A stretch of DNA of 64,000 nt from Candidatus Krumholzibacteriota bacterium (GTDB taxonomy: Bacteria; Krumholzibacteriota; Krumholzibacteriia; JACNKJ01), in contig JAFGBK010000052.1 of assembly GCA_016933175.1 (NCBI GenBank), positions 1 to 64,000 of the forward strand. Direction: 5' to 3'. The notes beneath the pieces were generated by a model, which saw only the letters and a list, made by a program, of their open reading frames with translations, was not told the DNA's origin and made no database searches. How positions within the stretch are numbered: position 1 is the stretch's first letter; each line of letters begins with the position of its first letter. Below, one piece after another: positions 1 through 8,177 of this stretch. The position numbers and the translations under genes were made by a program.

Positions 1-1
1 C

Positions 2-433
2 GTGATCACCGTGATGACGCAGATGACCGTGGCGCGCTGGGCGCCGGGCCAGGAGCCGTCGCCGGAGATCGTCCAGCTGATCCGGCGCCTGAGCGAGGAT
101 CCCTGGCTGATGCTGGTCTGGCTGGGTCCGGTGGCATGGATCGGCGCGGCCCTCTTCGAGGAGCTGGCGCGCGTCTTCGTCCTGCGCCGCCTCTGGCTGG
201 CCTGGCCGGGCGCCACGGCGCGAAGCGTGGCCGTCATGGCCTCCGCCCTGGCCTTCGGTCTGGTGCACTACTACCAGGGGCCGCCGGGGATGGTCTCCAC
301 GGGCTTCATGGGGCTGGTGGCCGGGGCCGTCTTCCTGTTCCGCGGCCGCCTCTGGCCCCTGGTGCTCGGCCACGCCGTCTACGACATGATCAGCATCGGC
401 ATTGGGGTCCTGCAGGTGCGCGGCACCGTCTGA
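2..433 (+). CDS. CPBP-family intramembrane metalloprotease (5' partial)
   Basis: C-terminal part of a CPBP (CAAX-protease/bacteriocin-processing, Abi) membrane protein. The three family signatures appear in order: EELARVFVLRRL (the EExxxR-type motif), a histidine in AFGLVHYYQG, and GHAVYDM near the end (HxxxD). These would form the membrane-embedded metal site. Hydrophobic stretches flank each motif. Family members usually have 200-300 residues, and the frame stays open to the window edge, so the true start is probably outside; the GTG at base 2 is unlikely to be the start. The substrate is unknown. Confidence 0.75.
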   Translation: MITVMTQMTVARWAPGQEPSPEIVQLIRRLSEDPWLMLVWLGPVAWIGAALFEELARVFVLRRLWLAWPGATARSVAVMASALAFGLVHYYQGPPGMVSTGFMGLVAGAVFLFRGRLWPLVLGHAVYDMISIGIGVLQVRGTV

Positions 434-445
434 GTCCCGCGCGGG

Positions 446-934
446 CTAGCCGTCCCCCTCGGTCTCGACGGCGAGGGGATCCTCGGGACATACGGGCTCC
501 TCCGGATCCGTGTGGCGCACCACGAGCCAGTAGGCGACGCCCATGGCGAGCACGACGGCGGCCGTGGCGTAGATGTAGGGCGGCGTGACCTTCTCGAAGT
601 CGAGGATGATCACCTTCCGGGCGATGGCCATCAGCGCCGTGGCCAGGACGATCTTGACGTGGATCACGTCGTCGCGCAGGTAGATGCTGATGTTGACGAA
701 GATCTCGATGGCGATGAGCACCGCCATGAAGGCACCGAAGGTCGCCAGGATGTCGTTGATGGTCAGCAGGCCGTAGGGCGGCGTCCGCAGCTCCTGGTAC
801 AGCACCCAGGCCACGTCGATGACCCCCCAGAAGATCACGAGGGTCATGAGGACGGCCAGGACCCGCACGGCGAGGCGTATCAGGGCGCGCAGCCTCAGAA
901 CCAGGGGCTTTCGTGGGACGTGGAGGGGATCCAT
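446..934 (-). CDS. PsiE-like phosphate-starvation-inducible membrane protein
   Basis: A 162-residue protein with a basic N-terminus followed by four hydrophobic helices (about residues 20-45, 62-85, 95-112 and 120-140). The layout and the segment ISIYLRDDVIHVKIVLATALMAIARKVII match the PsiE family (phosphate-starvation-inducible E), whose molecular role is not established. The start ATG is preceded by AGGGAGGAG eight bases upstream, a clear ribosome binding site. It converges with the CPBP gene and lies 124 bases from the nitroreductase stop. No Pho-box was recognised upstream. Confidence 0.75.
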   Translation of the reverse strand: MDPLHVPRKPLVLRLRALIRLAVRVLAVLMTLVIFWGVIDVAWVLYQELRTPPYGLLTINDILATFGAFMAVLIAIEIFVNISIYLRDDVIHVKIVLATALMAIARKVIILDFEKVTPPYIYATAAVVLAMGVAYWLVVRHTDPEEPVCPEDPLAVETEGDG

Positions 935-1058
935 GCCGGCGGCTCCTCCCTGTCTGCGTGGCGCCGCGGCCGACGAGCGTCACGGCATCCCGATGCCCGC
1001 CGCCGCGACGGTCCGTCACCGCGGACGAGACCGAATCTGCAACGATTCGCGTCCGAGG

Positions 1059-1889
1059 TCAAAGTCCTTTTCCCCGGCCCCCGGCGGCGGCGTCCGGCCC
1101 GTCACCGAGGACCAGCCGCCGCAGCCCCGCTTCGGCCTCGCCGATGCGCCGGGCGTAGTGGGCGAGCTGCCCCGCGAAGGAGCGGCCGCCCGTGGCGGCC
1201 TGGTAGCCCGCCTGCATCTGGCGCCGCCACGCGGCCAGGACGGCCGCGTCCGCGTCGCGGTAGCCGCCCGCCGGGGCCACGGCCTCGACCGGCAGCTTGG
1301 GAGGCATGACGGGGCGCGGACGTCCGCTCAGCGGCCGGCCGAAGACCGCCGTCACCAGGGGCAGCACCCCTGCGGGCAGGACCAGCACGTCCGCCAGCTC
1401 GGCGGCGTCGTAGAAGCCCGTCTTGCCCGTCTCGCTGAGCAGGCAGGAGCCGAGGCCCAGGGCCTCGGCGGCCAGGACCATGCTCATGGCCGCCAGCGAA
1501 GCGTTCATGACGCCGACGGTGTGATCGCACAGCGGCGCCGCCGGGAATTCGAAGGCCCGCCGGGCGCGCCTCGTGTCGGCCAGGATCATCACGGCCCAGG
1601 GCGCGCCCAGGGGCAGCGGGCGGCTGAAGGTCCGCCGCCACTGCTCGCGGTCGAAGGGCAGGAAGGTCCAGGTCTGCAGGTTCACCGTCGATGGCGCCAG
1701 GCGGCCGGCCTCGAGGATGGCCTCGCGCTCATCGGGCGCCACGTCCTCGTCCCGGAAGCGACGGCGCGTGCGGCGTTCGAGGATCGTTCGCAGCAGGGGA
1801 TTGCCGGCCACGGAACGGGGCGCCCGCGGCCGGGCGGCCAGGATCCGCGCCAGCGAGGCGACGAGCTGCCGCTTGGTCAGGCGTTCCAT
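1059..1889 (-). CDS. Nitroreductase-family flavoprotein
   Basis: A 276-residue member of the FMN-dependent nitroreductase superfamily. An N-terminal TILERRTRRRF(R) segment followed by APSTVNLQTWTFL is the usual FMN-binding start of the fold. The later ALGLGSCLLSE stretch matches the conserved second FMN/dimer region. The ORF track begins further upstream, but the ATG at 1889 has AAGGAG six bases before it, so that start is chosen. The C-terminus (about 50 residues after the core) is a family-variable extension rich in Arg and Ala. The substrate cannot be inferred. Confidence 0.8.
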   Translation of the reverse strand: MERLTKRQLVASLARILAARPRAPRSVAGNPLLRTILERRTRRRFRDEDVAPDEREAILEAGRLAPSTVNLQTWTFLPFDREQWRRTFSRPLPLGAPWAVMILADTRRARRAFEFPAAPLCDHTVGVMNASLAAMSMVLAAEALGLGSCLLSETGKTGFYDAAELADVLVLPAGVLPLVTAVFGRPLSGRPRPVMPPKLPVEAVAPAGGYRDADAAVLAAWRRQMQAGYQAATGGRSFAGQLAHYARRIGEAEAGLRRLVLGDGPDAAAGGRGKGL

Positions 1890-1919
1890 GCTTACTCCTT
1901 CGTGGCGCGACCTTGCCGG

Positions 1920-1948
1920 TTGTCCGCCGGGCCGCCTTGCGCTACCAT
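1920..1948 (+). promoter_or_regulatory. Candidate sigma-70 promoter for surE
   Basis: TTGTCC, a 17-base spacer and TACCAT lie in the divergent gap between the nitroreductase and surE. Four of six bases match consensus in each element and the spacing is ideal. The expected start is about 35 bases before the surE ATG. Predicted from sequence only. Confidence 0.4.
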
Positions 1949-1988
1949 ACCGCTTCAACCCAGCGGATCAAACCGGAACGGAACGGCC

Positions 1989-2768
1989 ATGCGCATCCTG
2001 CTCACCAATGACGACGGCATCCACGCCCAGGGCCTGCAGTTGCTCAAGGAGGCCCTCGCGCCCCTGTGCGAGCTCTGGGTGGTGGCGCCCTCCAGCCAGC
2101 AGAGCGCCACGAGCCACAGCCTGACCCTCGGCACCATCCTGCGCCGGCGCAAGTGGGAGGATCGCATCTTCAGCGTCCACGGGACGCCGGCCGACTCCGT
2201 GCTGATGGGAGTCAACGGCCTGCTCAAGGGACGGGAGCCGGACCTGGTCATCTCCGGCGTCAACCACGGGCCCAACATGGGCGAGGACGTCCACTACTCG
2301 GGCACCGTGGCCGCGGCCATCGAGGGAGCCATCCTGGGCGTGCCCTCGGTGGCCATCAGCATCGCCTCATTCCGCGACCAGGTCTTCGCGAGCGCCGTGC
2401 GCTTCATGGCCGAGACGGTGCGTGACCACCCCGAGCGCCTGACCGGGCCGGGCACCCTGCTCAACATCAACGTGCCCAACCTGCCCTGGGACCAGATCCA
2501 GGGCGTGAGCGTCACACGCCTGGGCTCGCGCTTCTACGGGGACGTCATCATCAAGAAGCAGGACCCGCGCGGCCACGAGTACTTCTGGATCGGCGGCGAG
2601 GAGCCCACCTGGGCCGAGGGGGACGACACGGACTTCCATGCCGTCCACACGCTCCACCGCATCTCCGTGACGCCACTCAAGCTCGACTTCACCGATCGCG
2701 ACCGCATCGCCGCCATGGCAGCCTGGACCTGCACGTTCCAGCCCGACGAGGCGGGCCGGCGGCGATGA
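1989..2768 (+). CDS. surE: 5'/3'-nucleotidase SurE
   Basis: A 259-residue metal-dependent phosphatase that removes phosphate from nucleoside 5'- and 3'-monophosphates. The N-terminal RILLTNDDGIHAQGL carries the paired Asp ligands of the active site (residues 8-9). SSQQSATSHSLTL, SGVNHGPNMGEDVHYSGTVAAAIEG and NINVPN are the other SurE blocks, in the normal order and at normal length. The ORF track extends far upstream, but the block structure places the start at the ATG at 1989. The stop overlaps the next start as ATGA, so surE-pcm are translationally coupled. SurE-Pcm is a widespread stationary-phase survival pair. Confidence 0.95.
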   Translation: MRILLTNDDGIHAQGLQLLKEALAPLCELWVVAPSSQQSATSHSLTLGTILRRRKWEDRIFSVHGTPADSVLMGVNGLLKGREPDLVISGVNHGPNMGEDVHYSGTVAAAIEGAILGVPSVAISIASFRDQVFASAVRFMAETVRDHPERLTGPGTLLNINVPNLPWDQIQGVSVTRLGSRFYGDVIIKKQDPRGHEYFWIGGEEPTWAEGDDTDFHAVHTLHRISVTPLKLDFTDRDRIAAMAAWTCTFQPDEAGRRR

Positions 2769-3412
2769 GCGAGTTCCGCGTGGCCCGCGAGCGCATGGTC
2801 GAGCGCCTGCGCGCGGCCGGACTGGCCGGCGAGGCCGTCCTCGGCGCCATGGCCGAGCTGCCCCGCCACCGCTTCGTGGAGCCGGCCCTGGGCCGCCGCG
2901 CCTACGGTCGCGACAGCCTGCCCATCGGCCATGACCAGACCCTGTCGCACCCCGAGGTCGTCGCCTTCATGACCGAGTCCCTGCGCCTGGCGCCCGGGCA
3001 GCGCGTCCTGGAGGTGGGGACGGGCTCGGGCTACCAGGCGGCGCTCCTCTGCCTGCTCGGCGCCGAGGTCTGGACCGTCGAGCGCATCGCGCCCCTGCTC
3101 GACGGCGCCCGGGCCGCCTGGACGGAGCTGCGCCTGGCCGACCGCATCCGCGCCCGGGTGGGGGACGGGCACGCGGGCTGGCCCGAGGGCGCGCCCTTCG
3201 ACCGCATCCTCGTGACGGCCGCGCCGCGCGAGCTGCCACCGCACCTCCTGGCCCAGCTCGCCCACGGCGGCTTCCTGGTCCTGCCCCTGGACGGCGGTGG
3301 CGGCCAGCGCCTGGTGCGCGTGCGCCGCGAGGGCGAGCGCGCCTTCCGCGAGGACCTGGGCGCCTGCAGCTTCGTGCCCATGCGGGCCCGCACGGTGGGG
3401 GAGTCGCCGTGA
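2765..3412 (+). CDS. pcm: Protein-L-isoaspartate O-methyltransferase
   Basis: A 215-residue SAM-dependent repair enzyme that methylates L-isoaspartyl residues in damaged proteins. Visible blocks are IGHDQTLSHPEVVAFM (the substrate-side motif of the family), VLEVGTGSGYQAALL (SAM motif I, about residue 80), FDRILVTAAPRELP and GGFLVLPL. Length is normal. It overlaps surE by four bases (ATGA). The pairing with surE is the classic arrangement and supports a shared role in protein and nucleotide repair under starvation. Confidence 0.95.
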   Translation: MSEFRVARERMVERLRAAGLAGEAVLGAMAELPRHRFVEPALGRRAYGRDSLPIGHDQTLSHPEVVAFMTESLRLAPGQRVLEVGTGSGYQAALLCLLGAEVWTVERIAPLLDGARAAWTELRLADRIRARVGDGHAGWPEGAPFDRILVTAAPRELPPHLLAQLAHGGFLVLPLDGGGGQRLVRVRREGERAFREDLGACSFVPMRARTVGESP

Positions 3413-3479
3413 CGCGCGCTCCGCTCACCACGCGGCGCCGCTCGGCCGGGACCAGCCGCCGCGGTCGGGAGGGGCGGCC

Positions 3480-3983
3480 ATGAACGGACTCCTCCACTGG
3501 GCCCAGGGCCTGCCCGGCGTCTGGCCGGTCATCCTGCTGTCCATGCTGCCCGTCAGCGAATTGCGCGGGGCCATCCCCTGGGCGGTCTTCGTCGAGGGCA
3601 TGAGCTACCCCGAGGCCTTCCTGCTGGCCGTCATCGGGAACTTCCTGCCGGTCGTGCCGCTGCTTCTCCTGCTGGGTCCCCTGGAGCGGGGGCTGGGGCG
3701 CTGGCGGCCCTTCCGGAGGTTTTTCGACTGGCTCTTCGCCCGCACCCGCCGTCGCGGGAAGCTGGTGGAACGCTGGGAGTTCGTGGGGCTCATGCTCTTC
3801 GTTGCCATCCCCATGCCCGTGACGGGGGCCTGGACGGGAGTGGCGGCGGCCTACCTGTTCGGCGTGCCCTTGCGCCGGGCCGTGCCGGCCATCATCGCTG
3901 GCATCCTGATTGCTGGGATCATCGTCAGCCTGGCCTGCGCCGGCGTCCTCGGCTTCTGGCGCCTGGCGGCTCCCGGCGGCTAG
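3480..3983 (+). CDS. Small multidrug export family membrane protein
   Basis: A 167-residue protein with about five hydrophobic helices and the signature SMLPVSELRGAIPWAV near residue 20, which is diagnostic of the small multidrug export (COG2426) family. A second conserved stretch, FVAIPMPVTGAWTGVAAAYLFG, carries the mid-protein P-x-P-x-T-G motif. GGGAGG precedes the ATG by seven bases. Transport function in the family is inferred from its name rather than proven. It follows pcm by 67 bases and is probably the last gene of that unit. Confidence 0.8.
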   Translation: MNGLLHWAQGLPGVWPVILLSMLPVSELRGAIPWAVFVEGMSYPEAFLLAVIGNFLPVVPLLLLLGPLERGLGRWRPFRRFFDWLFARTRRRGKLVERWEFVGLMLFVAIPMPVTGAWTGVAAAYLFGVPLRRAVPAIIAGILIAGIIVSLACAGVLGFWRLAAPGG

Positions 3984-3987
3984 GGGC

Positions 3988-4016
3988 TTTACAGAAGTCC
4001 GTCGTTGGATTACCTT
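3988..4016 (+). promoter_or_regulatory. Sigma-70 promoter for tRNA-Pro
   Basis: TTTACA, a 17-base spacer and TACCTT. The predicted start falls a few bases before the mature tRNA 5' end at 4026. The -35 lies five bases after the upstream stop codon. Confidence 0.6.
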
Positions 4017-4025
4017 CGCTGCGTT

Positions 4026-4100
4026 CGGGGTGTAGCGCAGCCCGGTTAGCGCGCCTCGTTCGGGACGAGGAGGTCCGGGGTTCAAATCCCCGCACCCCGA
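4026..4100 (+). tRNA. tRNA-Pro (CGG)
   Basis: Cloverleaf closes with the acceptor pair CGGGGTG / CACCCCG plus discriminator A. The anticodon arm is CCTCG-TTCGGGA-CGAGG, giving anticodon CGG (reads CCG). The T arm contains GGTTCAAATCC. The 3' CCA is not encoded (CCG follows). Confidence 0.95.
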
Positions 4101-4106
4101 CCGGAT

Positions 4107-4134
4107 GCCCGGTTCCCCTGGGGCCGGGCTTTTT
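4107..4134 (+). terminator. Intrinsic terminator after tRNA-Pro
   Basis: GCCCGG pairs with CCGGGC, followed directly by TTTTT. It ends one base before the convergent znuB stop codon, so it separates the two transcription units. Confidence 0.85.
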
Positions 4135-4971
4135 CTATGGGGACCGCCGCCAACGTCGGCGGAGGGGAGCGCCGAGGAAGGTGGAGAGCAGGTAGGCGCC
4201 GCCAGCCACGAGGATGATCGTCGCGCCGGCCGGCAGGTCGGGCCCGTAGGAGGCGGCCAGGCCGGCGAAGGTGAAGACGGCGCCGAGGACGGAGGCCAGC
4301 ACCATCATGCGGCCCAGCGATCCCGCGTACTGCGAGGCGATGGCGGCCGGCAGGGTCAGCAGAGCGATGACCAGGATCAGGCCCACCACCTGGATCAGCA
4401 GCACCACCGTCAGGGCCGCCATGCACAGCAGCAGCAGCGTGAACAGCTCGACGTTGACGCCCCGCAGCCGCGCGAATTCCTCGTCGAAGGCCACGGCCAG
4501 GAGCTGCCGATGGAACATCAGCACCAGGACCAGGATGCAGCCGTCCAGGACCGCCATGGTGGCGAGCTGGGTCCGGTCCACCATGAGGATGTTGCCGAAC
4601 AGGTAGCTCATGAGGTCGACGTTGTAGCCCGGCGTGCGCGAGATGAAGACGATGCCGACGGCCATGCCCACGGCCCACAGGGCGCTGATGAGCGTGTCCT
4701 CGTGCTGGCGCCAGCGGAGGTTCACGGTGCCGATGAGCAGGGCCGCCGCCAGGGCGGCCACCAGGGCGCCGGCCATGGGGGAGGCGCCCAGGTAGTACGC
4801 CACGCCCATGCCGCCCAGGACGGCGTGGGCGATGCCGCCGGCGAGAAAGGCGATGCGCTTGACCACGACGTAGCTTCCCATGACGCCGCAGCCCAGGCTG
4901 GCGAGCAGGCCCGCCAGGACGGCGTTCTGCAGGAAGCCCTGCGTGGCCAGCGCGCGCAGGAACTCGCTCAC
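4135..4971 (-). CDS. znuB: Zinc/manganese ABC transporter permease
   Basis: A 278-residue polytopic protein of the ABC-3 (ZnuB/MntB) permease family with eight to nine hydrophobic helices. Characteristic segments are GLLASLGCGVMGSYVVVKRIAFLAGGIAHAVLGG near the N-terminus and LLTLPAAIASQYA in the coupling region. The start is GTG, overlapping the znuC stop as GTGA. It is the membrane channel of the importer encoded with znuC and znuA. Metal specificity cannot be read from the permease. Confidence 0.9.
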   Translation of the reverse strand: MSEFLRALATQGFLQNAVLAGLLASLGCGVMGSYVVVKRIAFLAGGIAHAVLGGMGVAYYLGASPMAGALVAALAAALLIGTVNLRWRQHEDTLISALWAVGMAVGIVFISRTPGYNVDLMSYLFGNILMVDRTQLATMAVLDGCILVLVLMFHRQLLAVAFDEEFARLRGVNVELFTLLLLCMAALTVVLLIQVVGLILVIALLTLPAAIASQYAGSLGRMMVLASVLGAVFTFAGLAASYGPDLPAGATIILVAGGAYLLSTFLGAPLRRRWRRSP

Positions 4972-5723
4972 GGGCGGCCCCGCGGGTCCAGCCGGCTGTC
5001 GTGGTCGATGCGGCGCATGGGCTCGCCGTAGAGGGTTTCCACGATCTTGCCACCCACGACGCTCGTGTCGTGACAGACCAGGCGCCGGTTCAGGCAGGCG
5101 ACGCGCGTGACGTAGCGCGAGATGAAGCCGATGTCGTGAGACACCACGACGATGGTCAGCGTCTCGTGGAGCGTCTTGAGCAGGTCGAAGATGCCCTCCT
5201 CGGCGCCCAGGTCGATGTTGGCCGTGGGTTCGTCCAGCAGCAGGATCTCCGGCGAGTCCACCAGGGCGCGCGCGATGAGCGCCCGCTGGAGCTGCCCGCC
5301 CGAGAGGGTGCCCAGGCGCCGCCCGGCGGCGTCCGCGATGTGCGCCTGGACCATGGCCCGCGTCGCGGCCTCGCGGTCGTCACGCCGGTAGCGGCCGGCG
5401 CCGCGGGAATGGCCGAGGCGGCCCTGGAGCACCATGTCCGAGACGCTGATGGGGAAGTCGCGCTGGAAGTGGGCGAACTGGGGCACGTAGCCCAGGGCCG
5501 CGCGCCTCATGCCGGGCGGTTCGCCCAGCACGATGACGCGCCCGCGGGTGGGCTCGATCAGGCCCAGCACCAGCTTGAGCAGTGTGCTCTTGCCGCCGCC
5601 GTTCGGACCCACGAGCCCCAGGAAGGCTCCGCGCTCGACGTCGAGATTGACGTCCTCGAGGACCGGCGGGCCGCCATAGTCGAAGCCGACGTGCTCCAGG
5701 CGAATCGCGGGCGCGGCGCTCAT
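4968..5723 (-). CDS. znuC: Zinc/manganese ABC transporter ATP-binding protein
   Basis: A 251-residue ABC ATPase. Walker A is GPNGGGKST (about residue 38), the Q-loop is VPQFAHFQRDFP, the signature is LSGGQLQRALIARAL, Walker B is ILLLDEPTANID, and the switch histidine is in VVVSHD. Length and the Q-loop context match the ZnuC/MntA group. ATG at 5723 overlaps the znuA stop (ATGA), so the order is znuA-znuC-znuB in one coupled operon. The longer ORF-track start would run through znuA in another frame and is rejected. Confidence 0.93.
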   Translation of the reverse strand: MSAAPAIRLEHVGFDYGGPPVLEDVNLDVERGAFLGLVGPNGGGKSTLLKLVLGLIEPTRGRVIVLGEPPGMRRAALGYVPQFAHFQRDFPISVSDMVLQGRLGHSRGAGRYRRDDREAATRAMVQAHIADAAGRRLGTLSGGQLQRALIARALVDSPEILLLDEPTANIDLGAEEGIFDLLKTLHETLTIVVVSHDIGFISRYVTRVACLNRRLVCHDTSVVGGKIVETLYGEPMRRIDHDSRLDPRGRP

Positions 5724-6685
5724 CGCAGGGCCTCCGCCAGGGCGGCCGCCACTCGTCGCAGGTTGGCGGCGTAGTCCTCGGCCAGGGGATCCACGGTGAT
5801 CACGGCGGCGCCGACCTCGGCGGCCACGCGCTCGGCCAGGGCGCGGCTGAACTGGGCCTGCACGAAGACCGCGCGGATCTGCTCGGCGCGGGCCGTCTCG
5901 ATCAGACCACTCAGCGCGCGGGCGCCGGGCTCCTTGCCCCCGACCTCGATGGCCACCTGCTCGAGGCCATAGGCCGCGGCGAAGTAGCCCCAGCTCGGAT
6001 GGAAGACGAGGAAGCGCCGGCCGGCGAGTCCGACGAGAATCTCGCGGAGCTCCGCGTCGAGGGCGGTCATCGCCTGGCCGAAGGACGCCGCGCCGGCCTG
6101 GTAACGCAGCGCGCCCGCGGGGTCGAGGTCGGCGAGCGCGGCGGCGATCTGCTTCGCCATGGCCGACGCGTTGCGTGGATCGGTCCAGACGTGGGGATCG
6201 CCTCGGCCGCCGTCCGGCTCCTTCCCGGCGACGGCCGGCGCGAGGTCGTGATGGCGCGCGTCCATCGCCAGGCGCGCGATGCCGGCCGTGCTGTCCCGGA
6301 TGGTCAGGCCGGGGTGGGCGCGCCGCAGGCGCGGCAGCCAAACCGCCTCGAAGGGCACACCGGCGGTCAGGAGCAGATCCGCAGCGGCCAGGCGGGCCAT
6401 CTGGCGGGGCGTGGGCTCGTAGGTCGCGGGGCTGCGCCCCGGGCCCACCAGCACCTCCACGATGACGCGTTCGCCACCCACGCGCTCCACGAAGTGCTTC
6501 TGGGGCAAGATGCTGACGAAGACGCGCCAGGGCCGCGCCTCGGCGCCATCTGCGGATGTCTCGAACCCGGCGGCCGCGTGGCCGGGGGCCTGCGTCGCCA
6601 GGAGCGCGGCGGACAGCCAGGGCAGATAGCGAGCGTGGAGGCGGCGACGGGCGCGCGTTATGGGGTTTGGCGTGGGAACTCCCAC
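5720..6685 (-). CDS. znuA: Metal ABC transporter substrate-binding protein (ZnuA-like)
   Basis: A 321-residue periplasmic cluster A-I solute-binding protein. The chosen start is GTG at 6685 because GAGGAGG lies six bases upstream and a signal peptide follows (ARRRLHARYLPWLSAALLATQA, cut after AAA). No ATG is usable; the ORF-track start is too long. Later metal ligands look intact: His in GDPHVWTDP, His in VFHPSWGY and Asp in VDPLAEDYA. The first ligand, His in the usual PHxYEP motif, is Ala here (SPATYEP). The histidine-rich loop is short. It could carry zinc, manganese or another divalent metal. Confidence 0.88.
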   Translation of the reverse strand: MGVPTPNPITRARRRLHARYLPWLSAALLATQAPGHAAAGFETSADGAEARPWRVFVSILPQKHFVERVGGERVIVEVLVGPGRSPATYEPTPRQMARLAAADLLLTAGVPFEAVWLPRLRRAHPGLTIRDSTAGIARLAMDARHHDLAPAVAGKEPDGGRGDPHVWTDPRNASAMAKQIAAALADLDPAGALRYQAGAASFGQAMTALDAELREILVGLAGRRFLVFHPSWGYFAAAYGLEQVAIEVGGKEPGARALSGLIETARAEQIRAVFVQAQFSRALAERVAAEVGAAVITVDPLAEDYAANLRRVAAALAEALR

Positions 6686-6792
6686 GAACAGCCTCCTCGG
6701 GCGGCGGTGGATCGGCCCATGCCCACGGTGCGCATTGTCTCCGGCGCCGGGAGGGCGGTCAAGACCCGCATGCGTGAAGTTTTGCTGGGCAC

Positions 6793-6817
6793 GTTTTGCA
6801 AAAATGCGTATTTTCAC
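6793..6817. promoter_or_regulatory. Candidate metalloregulator operator between znuA and the sigma factor
   Basis: In an AT-rich island of this GC-rich gap lies AAAAT-GCGT-ATTTT (6801-6814), an inverted repeat with perfect five-base arms, within GTTTTGCAAAAATGCG. Fur-family regulators such as Zur bind AT-rich palindromes before znu operons. No match to a specific published box is claimed. Confidence 0.4.
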
Positions 6818-6899
6818 ATCATAGCACGTTGACGACCCGCGCGGGCCGTCCCTTGCAAACCACGGCTCGGGCGGGGATTCCCGATGCACGGACAACGCA

Positions 6900-7736
6900 A
6901 TGCCCTTGAACGAGTACGAGACCATCTATGTCCGCGAGATCTCGCGCATTCCCGTCCTCAGTCCCGAGGAGGAGCGCGACCTCGCGCGCCGCTTCCACGC
7001 TGGCGATGACACGGCGCGCCGCAAGCTCATTGTCAGCAACCTGCGCCTCGTGCTCAGCATCGCTCGCTCCTACGCGGGGCGGGGAGTGTCCCTGCTCGAC
7101 ATCGTCGAAGAGGGCAATCTCGGCCTGATCCGGGCCGTGGAGAAGTTCAATCCCGAGCGCGGCTATCGCTTCTCCACGTATGCGTCCTACTGGATCAAGC
7201 AGGCCATGGCGCGCGCCGTGGCCAACCAGGGCCGCACCATTCGCATCCCGTTCCACGTCTTCCAGCTCGTCAACCGCTACACGCGTCTGGCGGCGCGGAA
7301 GCCGAGCATCCAGGTCCTCGGCGATAACGAGCTGGCCGAGATGCTCCGCTGTTCGCGGCGCAAGGCACACCTCGTGCGCAACCTCGTCATGGGCATCATG
7401 TCGTTGGATCTCATGATGAGTCAGGGCGCCATGAAGGAGCTCTACGCCGACGAGCAGAACCGCGTCACGCAAACGCCCGAGGACGTCGTCCTGCTGCAGC
7501 TCGAGCACGAGCAGCTGCACCGTCTCATGGAAAAGCTCTCGGACCGCGAGCGCGCGGTGCTGCGCATCCGCTACGGCTTCGAGACGGGAGGCGAGTTCCA
7601 GACCCTCGAGGAGACGGGCAAGGTCTTCGGCATCACGCGCGAGCGCGCGCGGCAGATCGAAATGAAGGCGTTGCGGAAGCTGCGCCTTCTGCTAACATCC
7701 GAACAGCAGGCTGGTAGCGCCAGCGTCGGCGAGTGA
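6900..7736 (+). CDS. RNA polymerase sigma factor, sigma-70 family (group 2, RpoD/RpoS-like)
   Basis: A 278-residue sigma factor. It opens with region 1.2 ([23 protein letters not shown]), lacks region 1.1, and has a canonical region 2 ([56 protein letters not shown]). Region 3 is less conserved. Region 4.2 carries [27 protein letters not shown]. Length and domain content fit an alternative group 2 factor rather than the housekeeping RpoD, which is not in this window. It starts at ATG 6900 with a poor ribosome binding site and is divergent from znuA. Confidence 0.9.
   Translation: MPLNEYETIYVREISRIPVLSPEEERDLARRFHAGDDTARRKLIVSNLRLVLSIARSYAGRGVSLLDIVEEGNLGLIRAVEKFNPERGYRFSTYASYWIKQAMARAVANQGRTIRIPFHVFQLVNRYTRLAARKPSIQVLGDNELAEMLRCSRRKAHLVRNLVMGIMSLDLMMSQGAMKELYADEQNRVTQTPEDVVLLQLEHEQLHRLMEKLSDRERAVLRIRYGFETGGEFQTLEETGKVFGITRERARQIEMKALRKLRLLLTSEQQAGSASVGE
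7671..7698 (+). promoter_or_regulatory. Candidate promoter for tRNA-Arg inside the sigma gene end
   Basis: TTGCGG, a 16-base spacer and TAACAT lie in the last codons of the sigma factor gene. The predicted start is about 33 bases before the tRNA. Co-transcription with the sigma gene, whose stop is one base from the tRNA, is also possible. Confidence 0.35.
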
Positions 7737-7737
7737 C

Positions 7738-7810
7738 GCCCCCGTAGCTCAGGCGGATAGAGCACTGGTTTCCTAAACCGGGTGCAGAGGTTCGAGTCCT
7801 CTCGGGGGCA
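7738..7810 (+). tRNA. tRNA-Arg (CCT)
   Basis: Acceptor GCCCCCG / CGGGGGC with discriminator A. The anticodon arm CTGGT-TTCCTAA-ACCGG gives CCT (reads AGG). The T arm is GGTTCGAGTCC. CCA is not encoded. It begins one base after the sigma factor stop codon. Confidence 0.95.
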
Positions 7811-8065
7811 CCGCGAAATGTGCAGAGAGTGGTAGGAATCTGGTCGCAGGGCGGTGGCGGCAGGCTGCTGGAGACACAAAAAGAGGAGGGGCTCAACCGC
7901 CTAGCACGTGAAACACCCACCCTTCAGAGGCCCGTGCGGCAATCGCTTCGCTGAGATGCATGAGGAAACGGGGACACGTGCTCGCAGAAAAGCCTCTCCT
8001 TCAATGCGAGAACATAGCAGGGGCATACCGGATTGTCAACGTATTCATGCAGAACTGACAAGAGG

Positions 8066-8087
8066 TAATGGACATGAAAGTCCATTA
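8066..8087 (+). repeat. Perfect 8-bp inverted repeat
   Basis: TAATGGAC, six-base loop ATGAAA, GTCCATTA, then TTTCC. Either a weak rightward terminator after the tRNA-Arg unit or an operator-like element. Confidence 0.5.
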
Positions 8088-8145
8088 TTTCCAAGCCCCG
8101 GCCAGCTTGACTTGATGTAATGTGTCAGGATATATTTGCAAGGAA

Positions 8146-8177
8146 GAAAGGAAAAGGCGCTTCCCGCAGGAAGCGCC
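8146..8177 (-). terminator. Intrinsic terminator for leftward transcription
   Basis: GGCGCTTCC, loop, GGAAGCGCC forms a perfect nine-base stem with a four-base loop. On the minus strand it is followed by TTTTCCTTTCTTCC. It lies about 215 bases beyond the stop of the SpoIIE-type phosphatase and would end that transcript. Confidence 0.8.
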
